64,000 bases of DNA from Robiginitomaculum sp. Its GTDB lineage: Bacteria > Pseudomonadota > Alphaproteobacteria > Caulobacterales > Maricaulaceae. The number at the start of each line of letters is the position of its first letter. The stretch's first letter is position 1. Below, piece by piece: positions 27,092-35,100 of this stretch. Below the pieces are notes generated by a model. That model worked only from the letters and a program-made list of their open reading frames with translations, was not told the origin of the DNA and searched no databases. The stretch is taken from NCBI GenBank assembly GCA_021647375.1, contig JAKIUV010000005.1, forward strand, positions 1 through 64,000. Reading direction: 5' to 3'. The position numbers were made by a program, and so were the translations under genes.

Positions 27092-27756
27092 GACCTGGTG
27101 TCCTCTATTTGCATGTCGGGCAAAAGTTTGCCTGGAATGTTCAATGGGTTATAGGCTTTAGGTTTTGTTGTTCGTATACCCACAATAAGCAAGGCGAGGG
27201 CGGCTAGGGCGAGGAGAGCGCCGAATATGACTAAAAACGACAGCCCAGTTGCTTTGCCGAAGAACGCCGCGCCGCCGCCTAGAACCAGCAAGACGATGGA
27301 CAAAAACATAAACACCAGGAAATTCAACACACCGCCGCCAATATAGCTGGTCGAGGGGCTGGCTTGGCGGATATTTTTGTGCGCGGCACGGACAAAATCG
27401 GTGAATGCAAGTGCGTCGTCTTTGGAGGATGGGTTGCAATATATGCTCAGCAATTGACCACCATCATGATCATTGCTGCGTATTTTCATCGCCCACAGAC
27501 CTGCGCCGCCGCTCATGGCGGCGGGTTGTTTGCCCGGAATAGTGCGCAAAACCGTTCCGTCCATAACCCCGGTAAGGGCGGCATTTCCCATGCCCGGCGT
27601 ACTACCCGTAGAGGCTTCTCCGAGCCAAACCGAACTCACGCCCGATAACCCAAGACTGTCCTCTAAACCGTCGCTATCCACCCACGCCAGCTTATCATCT
27701 ACCAGCGTAAATGTGCCAAAATCATGGTTTTTATAACGAGTTGGTGTCATGGGCAT
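27088..27756 (-). CDS. Two-TM membrane protein with PH-like N-terminal domain (paralogue 3)
   Basis: The 222-residue protein starts with a beta-rich part (FGTFTLVDDKLAWVD, LSGVSSVWLG, WAMKIRS, LLSIYC) that ends in helix AFTDFVRAAHKNIRQ. Two membrane spans follow near residues 143-169 and 172-192. The tail AYNPLNIPGKLLP matches that of the protein at 18669. A Gly/Ala-rich insertion near residues 50-85 is absent from the other two paralogues. The start follows CAGGAG, and the gene is coupled to the next by a 4-bp overlap. The function is unknown. Confidence 0.58.
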   Translation of the reverse strand: MPMTPTRYKNHDFGTFTLVDDKLAWVDSDGLEDSLGLSGVSSVWLGEASTGSTPGMGNAALTGVMDGTVLRTIPGKQPAAMSGGAGLWAMKIRSNDHDGGQLLSIYCNPSSKDDALAFTDFVRAAHKNIRQASPSTSYIGGGVLNFLVFMFLSIVLLVLGGGAAFFGKATGLSFLVIFGALLALAALALLIVGIRTTKPKAYNPLNIPGKLLPDMQIEDTRS

Positions 27757-27769
27757 TGCTCCTGAATAG

Positions 27770-28372
27770 TCATGGCTTGGGTTCCTTTAGTCGCGATAGG
27801 GTGAGGTTGTGGCATTGGTGGCCGGAGACTTGGGAGAACATTTTGTTATAGGGCGGCTTGGCTAGGGGGCTGGAGATGTTGATTTTAAATTCTAGACCAG
27901 AGATGTCGGTTGGGAAATCTGGGGTTATCACCGAGCTTATTTCTAGGTAAATTTGTACGAGTTCAGGATTCAGGACGGCCATTTTGGACTGGACTTCGGT
28001 TTCTTGTCTTGTGCCTGTACCTGTGATCTCAAATCTGGTTTTAAGGGTTTTAAGGGTTTTGGGGTTGCTGGCGGTTGGAAAAAAATCAAGCGTACCTTTG
28101 ACTTTGCGTGTGCCAACATATTTTAAGTCATGTGTAATATTACACGACCCACTTCCACTTCTACAAGTGCCCATCACCCGGTCAAAATCCCCACGAGATA
28201 TTTGGCCAGCTTCTTCGATGTGAAACAGCACCCCGATTTCCCCGCTTTCGCATATCAAAGAACCTGCGAACAGGCCTTCATAAACGTAGGTCGGGGAGTG
28301 AGCGAGAGCGTTCGGCGAATACAGACAGCTAGCGATTAAGAAGCCGGATATGTATTTTGCAGTTCCGCTCAT
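27770..28372 (-). CDS. Secreted protein of a paired family (paralogue A)
   Basis: The 200-residue protein has a signal peptide (YISGFLIASCLYSPNALA). Its mature part begins with YEGLFAGSLICESGEIGVLF, has a central VKGTLDFFPTASNPK, and ends with GHQCHNLTLSRL. The same three blocks in the same order occur in the next protein (28377), so they are paralogues. Shared Cys41 and the C-terminal Cys could form a disulfide; this copy has two extra Cys in TCRSGSGSC. The family is not recognised. It lies 13 bp before the PH-like gene and 4 bp after its paralogue. Confidence 0.6.
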   Translation of the reverse strand: MSGTAKYISGFLIASCLYSPNALAHSPTYVYEGLFAGSLICESGEIGVLFHIEEAGQISRGDFDRVMGTCRSGSGSCNITHDLKYVGTRKVKGTLDFFPTASNPKTLKTLKTRFEITGTGTRQETEVQSKMAVLNPELVQIYLEISSVITPDFPTDISGLEFKINISSPLAKPPYNKMFSQVSGHQCHNLTLSRLKEPKP

Positions 28373-28376
28373 GGGC

Positions 28377-28862
28377 TTACTGTGTCCGCAACTTTGTCAT
28401 GTTTAGGGTATGGCACCCAGACACGGTTGGTTTACCGCTGAAATGCCCGGTTTTAGAGATCATGCCCTCAAGACCAGAAGCCCCAAAGTTTTCCGGCTTT
28501 TCCAGCCATTTTCCAGGGGCGAGTTTTACCTTGGTGAAATAGTTATAAATCTCTGCCGTACCGCCAACTTCGAATGCGCCGTGGGGGGCGCTAGGATTAC
28601 CAACGGTCGGAAAGAAATTCAGGACACCGTTAATCAGGCGCTTATTGCCGTCAACGCTTTTGCCGTCAGGGTTAATGGTCGGGCCGATGTCTTTAAGGTT
28701 TAAACTCATGCCCATCTCGCCGCTGGAACATAAAAACGTCCCTGCATAGGTTCCGGTCATTGTTATGACATTGAGGGGTTTTAAGACGGGTGCAGTTTCT
28801 TGTGCTGTGGCGTTGCTCGCAATGAGCAAACTTGCGACGCCTAATATGATAATTTTTTTCAT
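28377..28862 (-). CDS. Secreted protein of a paired family (paralogue B)
   Basis: I set the start at the ATG at 28862 (161 residues), which overlaps the upstream stop as TGATG and has GAGGAAG before it; a GTG one codon earlier is possible. The signal peptide is KKIIILGVASLLIASNATA. The mature part has MTGTYAGTFLCSSGEMGMSL (Cys45), then INGVLNFFPTVGNPS, and ends with VSGCHTLNMTKL. It is a compact version of the protein at 27770. It may be a small beta-sheet domain with one disulfide. No function can be assigned. Confidence 0.6.
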   Translation of the reverse strand: MKKIIILGVASLLIASNATAQETAPVLKPLNVITMTGTYAGTFLCSSGEMGMSLNLKDIGPTINPDGKSVDGNKRLINGVLNFFPTVGNPSAPHGAFEVGGTAEIYNYFTKVKLAPGKWLEKPENFGASGLEGMISKTGHFSGKPTVSGCHTLNMTKLRTQ

Positions 28863-29173
28863 CACGTTACTTCCTCGCTAATAATAAACTCCGGTGCTTC
28901 GGCGAAGCCCATGAATTGCCCCATGACGCCTTGTACGGTGTCACCGCCCAAGTCTTCGGCCATGAAACCGTCCAGGTCAGGGATGTTGAATACTTCTACA
29001 TAGCCAACCGAGGGGGAGCCTTCGCCCATGAGCAGCTTTTTGCTTTCGTAAGTTTTGAAGCTGCTCACACGTGCCAATCCGCGCATGGTTGGATAGTCGA
29101 CTGTGCGGATCCAATTATGAAAGTCGTCGCGTGTAACGCCACCTTTAAGTGAATATAATATTACTAATTGCAT
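28862..29173 (-). CDS. REDY/HapK-like small protein (dimeric alpha/beta barrel type)
   Basis: The ATG at 29173 after AGGAGAA gives 103 residues; an upstream in-frame start is not needed. The sequence MQLVILYSLKGGVTRDDFHNW, the TMRGLARVSSFKTYES segment, GYVEVFNIPDLDGF and the C-terminal FMGFAEAPEFI follow the pattern of proteins named REDY-like HapK, small ferredoxin-like-fold proteins related to EthD/Dabb domains. Their biochemical role is not well defined. It is the first gene of the long operon and the only one clearly predicted to be cytoplasmic. Confidence 0.6.
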   Translation of the reverse strand: MQLVILYSLKGGVTRDDFHNWIRTVDYPTMRGLARVSSFKTYESKKLLMGEGSPSVGYVEVFNIPDLDGFMAEDLGGDTVQGVMGQFMGFAEAPEFIISEEVT

Positions 29174-29193
29174 TGATTTCTCCTGTTGTATGT

Positions 29194-29220
29194 GGCGAGT
29201 TGGCACAATGCCAACTCGCC
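29194..29220. promoter_or_regulatory. Perfect 12-bp inverted repeat 21 bp before the operon start codon
   Basis: GGCGAGTTGGCA and its exact complement TGCCAACTCGCC flank CAA. As DNA it could be an operator for the adjacent LuxR-type regulator. As RNA it would be a very stable hairpin just before the ribosome binding site. There is no T-run, so a terminator is unlikely. Confidence 0.55.
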
Positions 29221-29323
29221 TACGCCCCGTTCAGCGCCCCGTTGAACCTACGGCATTACAGGCATATGCTAAGCCAAGCCGATATATTAGAGTGATATAC
29301 AAACATGAGTGCGCAGAAAATTC

Positions 29324-29341
29324 TTCACCCCCAAGGGTGAA
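29324..29341. promoter_or_regulatory. 7-bp perfect inverted repeat in the operon leader
   Basis: TTCACCC and GGGTGAA flank CCAA. It lies between the possible -10 at 29359 and the larger hairpin at 29194-29220. Confidence 0.35.
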
Positions 29342-29383
29342 AATACAGAAAATAAAGTATTATAATGCTAGAAATTTGGGGCA

Positions 29384-29414
29384 AATAGCGGAAAATAAGT
29401 GACTTGCCGCTATT
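29384..29414 (-). terminator. Hairpin at the end of the LuxR-hydrolase gene
   Basis: AATAGCGG (29384-29391) and CCGCTATT (29407-29414) form an 8-bp stem that overlaps the stop codon. No U-run follows on the minus strand, so termination would be weak and read-through into the operon is possible. Confidence 0.35.
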
Positions 29415-31131
29415 ACCAGTCAACCGCTTTGCATAACGTCTCGATTATTCGGTCAACTTTCTGGTAAAGAATGTTGTAGCCCGCTTGTTCGAGAGTTTCC
29501 ACTGGGTGGTTACTACGCTTGGCGACGGCTTTTTCCACAAAATCTGGCCTCATCAAATGGCACTGCTTGGCGACCAGCCAGTGCTGGCGTGTGTTGACAC
29601 TCGCTAAATCCTCCGACCAGTTTTCCATTTGGATGCGGGCATCATAAAGAAATGCTTGTCGCCCCTGTTCGAACAAATGATACATGCCGTCGCAAATCAA
29701 TTTGTTTATTTCTGGGTTTTCAAGACAGTCCATATCAATTTGGTTGGGGGCATAATGGTCTAGCAAGAAAGATTGCATACCTTTTTTGTGGTAAGTTTTA
29801 AGGCCGATCGTAATGATGAGATTGAGGACAGAGGGGGCATGGCGCGCGGTAGCAGAAACCATACGTTTTTCGCGGCTCATGAATTTCAAATGCTCTTTAT
29901 GGATAGGGATGCCCGCCCCGATCATCACCATGCCTTTTATCTGGTCGCCGAGCATTTTGGCGACACGAAAAGCATGACTGCTACCGCCGTGGTGCGCGGC
30001 AATAACAACTTTTTCGCTTATATCTAAATGTGTCAAAAGCGTTTTGGTGTCGGTGCAGGTGGTTTGATTATAATCGAGGTTTTTAGCAGGTTTGCTCGTG
30101 ACACCGAACAGGGGGCGCGACGGTGCAATAACCCGCAAATTATTTTGTAAAAATTGCCGCTTCATGTCGTCCGAGAAATAAGGCCCCTGGAAAAAACCGT
30201 GAATGAACAAAATGGGCTTACCCTTCGGATTACCGTATTCATAATATCCTAATGTACGCCCATCCGGCATTTCAAGTTCGTGCATGGATATGCGCGGGCT
30301 TACCCAGGCTGGTTGCACCAATGCGATTGGGGTGTTGGCTTCGGCAAGCCCGACCACATAGGCAATACTGGTGCATAAATGCGCCAACTGATCCATGCGG
30401 GTACAGCCCGCTTTTCGTAAGACGGCCTTGGCTTGGGTTTTGATCGTGTCCACGGTCCGGTTGCGCTCTTTAGCGATTTCGCCGTAAGACTGCTTGTTGA
30501 GAACACCTTGTAAGACCAGAGCCTCGCTATTGCTGAGATCAAGGGCGGCTTGTAGTTTTTTGTATAAGGCGGGTGACCATTCGAAAAAGGACATGCTAAT
30601 ATGCAAACCTGTTTGTTCTGTGCCGACCGGAATGGTGCGGCAATACCCGAAGGCGCTTCTAGGGCTGTCTTCTTCGGTTTGTAAATAAATAATACGCTCT
30701 AAATTTTGCACACCTGCGCGGACTTCCGTGAGGATTTCACGAATAGCGCTCAATCCGTCCAAGTTGATTTGCAAATGTTCAATATAACCTTTGGTTTGCT
30801 CGCTAAGTAGCGATTTAGCCAGGGAGTTACTGGTCAATATCTGACCTTTGTCCGAGATAACAATCTGCGCATGATGGCCAAGGGACAACCCAGCACTATT
30901 TTCATCAGAGCGTTTTTCTATCATAGCCTCTAGGCGGGCTACGTGTCGCTCAAGATATGGGTCAAAATCTGCGAAATGGGGTAGGCCTTTGGTGATGACC
31001 GCATTGGCATGGTCTTCGAAAATATAAGCGTTGGCGCTTTCCAGTAATTGATCCAATTGCTCGCCGTCATCAGATGCCCGGTGCGCCCGATCCAATAGAT
31101 CCAGCAGTTGGTTTTGTGATGTCTGTGGCAA
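29413..31131 (-). CDS. LuxR-type regulator fused to a catalytically degenerate alpha/beta-hydrolase domain
   Basis: The 572-residue protein has an N-terminal helical part, a PAS-like sensor segment near residues 85-180, a LuxR-type HTH at about 197-253 (LSNSEALVLQGV...YGEIAKERNRTVDTIKTQ), and an alpha/beta-hydrolase domain from about 285 to the end (PILFIHGFFQGPYF oxyanion loop). Where hydrolases have the nucleophile elbow GHSxGG, this one reads AHHGGS, so His381 replaces Ser. Where the catalytic His of AGH is expected, it reads AGYN (Tyr552). The domain probably senses a ligand rather than cleaving one (inference). The start is TTG with a strong AAGGGGAG site. It lies upstream of, and on the same strand as, the Sel1 operon, which it may control. 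Confidence 0.75.
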   Translation of the reverse strand: MPQTSQNQLLDLLDRAHRASDDGEQLDQLLESANAYIFEDHANAVITKGLPHFADFDPYLERHVARLEAMIEKRSDENSAGLSLGHHAQIVISDKGQILTSNSLAKSLLSEQTKGYIEHLQINLDGLSAIREILTEVRAGVQNLERIIYLQTEEDSPRSAFGYCRTIPVGTEQTGLHISMSFFEWSPALYKKLQAALDLSNSEALVLQGVLNKQSYGEIAKERNRTVDTIKTQAKAVLRKAGCTRMDQLAHLCTSIAYVVGLAEANTPIALVQPAWVSPRISMHELEMPDGRTLGYYEYGNPKGKPILFIHGFFQGPYFSDDMKRQFLQNNLRVIAPSRPLFGVTSKPAKNLDYNQTTCTDTKTLLTHLDISEKVVIAAHHGGSSHAFRVAKMLGDQIKGMVMIGAGIPIHKEHLKFMSREKRMVSATARHAPSVLNLIITIGLKTYHKKGMQSFLLDHYAPNQIDMDCLENPEINKLICDGMYHLFEQGRQAFLYDARIQMENWSEDLASVNTRQHWLVAKQCHLMRPDFVEKAVAKRSNHPVETLEQAGYNILYQKVDRIIETLCKAVDW

Positions 31132-31269
31132 AATTCTCCCCTTCTAATACTATATATAGGAATTTTATGACTATTTTCAACCTACTTTCTCATAACCCCC
31201 CAATCTGGGTTCTCTTATCTCTGATTGCCCAAAGCGTAATTTCCATGGTAAAGGTCGAATATGTGCTAG

Positions 31270-31638
31270 GTGTACAGTCCCTGTGTTAGGTGGTTTGTAT
31301 TGTTTGTTTATTTGGTAGATAGGGTTTCTGCCCTCCTGATGAGTGTATTGCTCAGTATTGGAATAGATATTACACTCATTGCCGGACTATTGGGCCTCTT
31401 GATATTAATCCCCATAGTGTCTGCGGCGTCCCGGCGGTTACATGATACGGGTCATTCAGGTTGGTTGCAAATACTGCCAATTTTTCTCTTACTGCTCGCA
31501 ATTGTTGGATACGAGTTACGAACCGAAAACATAAATAGCATATGGTCTAATCTCATGATTATTATCGGAGGGATGGGGGCGGTGACCATGTTTGGTTTGG
31601 TAATCGTTCGGTTGGCAACGCCGGGGACTGCGGGGTAA
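31270..31638 (+). pseudogene. DUF805-type membrane protein, 5' end decayed
   Basis: The frame contains SAASRRLHDTGHSGWLQIL, the signature of DUF805 membrane proteins, with hydrophobic spans on both sides. The region before RWFVLFVYLVD, where the family has its GRxxRxEYW motif, is missing, and a stop (31267-31269) closes the frame just before the only GTG. An upstream ATG at 31167 is in another frame and stops at 31289. A 5' truncation or frameshift is the simplest reading. A short functional protein starting at the GTG is possible but has no ribosome binding site. Confidence 0.45.
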
Positions 31639-31779
31639 AATAAATACGGAGACGACCCGCACGGAGAAAATATCGCGGAAATATTTGAGTGATTATCTCA
31701 ATTTCGTGATTTGCCTATTGCTGTTATCCTGCCTAAAGCGGTTTGCGTCATTTGGTTTAGGCGAGTTTGGGAGATATAT

Positions 31780-32157
31780 ATGGGCGCACTTCGTTGGGTT
31801 TTGGCTTTGGTTTTGGCGGCGTTTTTTGTTTTTATGGGTGTGCAAAAATTTGGTGGGGAGAACATTGTTTTCGCGACCATAGCTGAGCGCTCCGAGATTC
31901 CATTGTTCGAACCAGTGGTACGCATGATCACGGGGGCGGCAGAGATATTCGCGGCAATTCTTTTAGTCATTCCTAAAATGCGGACCAATGGCGCGCGCAT
32001 TGCTTTGCTCATTTTACTGGGCGCAATCGGGTTTCACTTGTCCCCATGGCTCGGTATTAATGTTGACGGCATGGGCAGTAGCCTGTTTGTAATGGCGCTC
32101 GGCGCGTTGATTTTGACCTGTACAGTTTTGCTTCTAGAAATGTTGATGCGGCAATAA
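31780..32157 (+). CDS. DoxX-like small membrane protein
   Basis: The ATG at 31780 follows GGGAG and gives 125 residues with four predicted helices. The first (MGALRWVLALVLAAFFVFMG) is followed by VQKFGGENIVFATI, and the second block RMITGAAEIFAAILLVIPK is typical of the DoxX/DUF4345-like group. Its role is unknown; relatives are linked to thiol or quinone chemistry in some systems. The gene is convergent with the large peptidase gene, with only 8 bp between the stops. Confidence 0.65.
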   Translation: MGALRWVLALVLAAFFVFMGVQKFGGENIVFATIAERSEIPLFEPVVRMITGAAEIFAAILLVIPKMRTNGARIALLILLGAIGFHLSPWLGINVDGMGSSLFVMALGALILTCTVLLLEMLMRQ

Positions 32158-32165
32158 TTCAACCT

Positions 32166-35100
32166 TTACCGCTTAGCCAAGACAATTGTTAGCTTCATAG
32201 TTTTACCACCTCTATCAACGATTATTTCTACCTTGTCGCCCGGATTGTATTTGCCCAGCTCGTTGGTGTAGGCTTGTAAATCCTTGACCTGTTCACCGCC
32301 GAAATGGGTGATTATATCACCGCCCTTTAGTCCGGCTTTTGCTCCAGCACTATCGTCTGAAACCTGTGCAACCTTTACGCCTTCGCCGTCAAAGGCAAAG
32401 TCGGGCATGGCACCTGTGCTAACCGTGCGCCCGCGTCTTTCTCCGGCGGGAGGGGTCTTCTTTTTGACGCTTGCATCGATTTGAACCGTCATAGGGTCGG
32501 GACGGGTGCCCAGATATTCCACCACCTCTTTGGTGAGCGCCGCAACCCGCATCAAGCTGGCCGGGTCAATGGTCTTTGCCGTATCGCTTGGGCGGTGATA
32601 ATCTTCTGTCGGTGCACCAAAAATATGGATGGCGGGAACACCCGCTTCGAGGAAAGCCGTATGGTCGGAGGCATTGACGGATTGTTTAACCAGGTCGGTT
32701 TTAATGCCGGTGGTCGCCGTTGTGCCCATGAATATAAACGGCCACTCACGAGCGGAGCTACCACCAAATATCATGATTTTATCCTTGGCACGTCCGACCG
32801 TATCGAGGTTGACATTGGCGAACATTTTATCTGCGGGATAGTCTCCGGCATTTCTTACATAATAGCGTGCGCCTAAAAGCCCGGCTTCCTCGGCGCTTGG
32901 TGCCAAGAATATTATGGTGCGCTCCGGGGCGGATTTGGCCATGGATTGTGCCAACTCCAACATGACGGCTATACCCGAAGCATTGTCGTCAGCACCGGGG
33001 TGTATCTGGTTTTTAAAGGCATCGCGTACACCCGGCCAGCCATGACCAAGGTGGTCATAATGGGCTGACAGGACAACGGATTGTCCGGCAAGTTCAGGGT
33101 TTTTACCAGGAATAATACCTACGACATTTTTCACATCAACATGGGATTCGCCTTCGCCGTGTACGGAAAACACTTGGAAATATCCACCGTTCTCACCACC
33201 TGGTTTCAGACCCGCAGCTTTGAATTTGGCCGCAATATAATCGGCGGCTTTGTCTAGGCCTTTGGTGCCAACACCACGTCCCTCATATTCTTTGGAGGAC
33301 AAGGTTTCGACCACATCCATCATGCGCCCTGCATCAAATACGGGTTTAAGCTGGGCGAGGGCAGGGCGGGGCTTAAGCTTGGCGGTCGTGACCGCGCTCT
33401 TATCAAGAACCGAGACCAAAGGCGAACCAACCGCAGGCCATTGACCCTTGGCGGAATTGGTAGGCTCGTCGCCTGTGAACGCCAAATAAGAGTATTTGCC
33501 GTAATGGGGCAATTTGCGTGCAAGACCAGCTACGGCGGCATCTGAATGCGCCGTCAAGCCCAGAACAACCGTTTCGGGGTCGTCTTTGTGGCGCACGGCA
33601 ATGATGGTGGAATGCTCACTCATTGCCAATGTCTTCTTGCCAGCAGTGAAGTTATTGCCAGTGATATTGGCATCATAGGATTTCAGGCCAGCCTTGACAT
33701 AACCGTAAAACTTGTTGTCTGCGCCAAGCACCCATGCAGCACCGCCAACGGGGAGGCTGTCAATATCCGAATCCTTGACGATCGAGACATTCGGGCGTCC
33801 ACTCCAAAGTGCGGCCAATTTTGAATAGCGCGAACTTTTTGCCGGGCTGGTGCGGGTTGGTAATACCAAGGTTACTTTATCAGCACCAAATGCCGCGCCC
33901 AAGGAGGGCGGAATTTCGGCCCAGTGCAAACGGCGGAACAAGTTAAAGTCTGGGTCAACTTCAACCCGCACAACCTTGCCCTTTACCGGAACGGAGACTG
34001 TTTGTTGACGGTCCGTTATATCAACCGTGTGGCGGGTGGCCATGTCGGCTGTATAAACCACCACAGGCACCAGCAAGTTGAATGGGTCGCGCTTTTGGTT
34101 TTGTACGATTGTGAGAGAAAGATTGTCGCCGTCTTGCGTTGCCTTGGCAATGGCTAGCTCTGGCGCGCCTACACCGTCAACCCACTGTTTAAAGAAAGGT
34201 TTTAAATCTTGTCCGGAAACTTTTTCAAAGGATTCGCGGATATTGTCCCATGTCCCGACCTTGTATTTATGTTTGCGGTAGAAAGCTTGGAAACTGCGGT
34301 TGAAATTTTCGTCCCCAACTCGCTCGCGGAGCATGTCAAACACCATGGATGTTTTACCGTAACCCACCGCTTCGGTGGGGCCGTCCGTGCGGCTGATGAA
34401 TTTATTGAGCGCAAAATCCGTGGTCTCGTCCACATAGCTGGTATAGCGTTGCAAGGTCGAGCGGCGGGCGCCCGCACCAACGCCGCGCTGTTCAGCGACC
34501 AAATGGTCAGCCATATAGGCGGTTAGACCCTCGGCCCAATTGCCCGTATCAAAATCAATATAAACTGAATTACCCCACCAATTGTGGAGAAGTTCATGGG
34601 GATAGGACGAGTGCAGGATAAACGGAAAGCGGATAATTTGCGAACCGAGAAGCGTGAAGCTTGGCATGCCGTATCCAGTTTCCCAGAAATTTTCGACCAG
34701 CGCAAATTTGGTGTAAGGGTATGGTCCGAGCATCTGGCGGTACATTTCCATGTATTGCGCCGTAACTTCCAAATACTTATTGGCCATAGCTTCGTCGGGC
34801 GTGCGCAGATAGGCCATGGCTGTCACATTACCTATAGGTAGCTCGTACTGAGTAAATTCCGCACCAATAACATAGACCTCTTCGGTCGGGGTTGGTGCTG
34901 ACCATTTGTCAATATGAACATCGCCAATATCTTCGTTTTGCTGGCGTTCACCTTGGGAAACAGACGACCAGCCTTTGGGCAGAGTTACCGTTAAATCATA
35001 GATGATAAGCTCGTCTTCGACCGTAGGAATCCAGTATGTGGCTCCGGCGAGATAGGCGCCGCGCTCCTCAATCAGTCCGGGGGAGGACGAAAATCCGCGA

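Larger units (their letters stand above)
29174..29412 (-). promoter_or_regulatory. Leader/regulatory region of the Sel1 operon
   Basis: This 239-bp gap between the LuxR-hydrolase stop and the first operon gene holds several dyads and no gene. A perfect TATAAT on the minus strand (29359-29364) could be a -10 element, but no good -35 is seen. If used, the leader would be about 180 nt and include the stem-loops at 29324-29341 and 29194-29220. Confidence 0.4.

Noticed and set aside
31074..31289. Short plus-strand frame covering the LuxR-hydrolase start
   Set aside because: It overlaps the start of a supported gene and shows no domain. At most it is debris of the DUF805 5' region.
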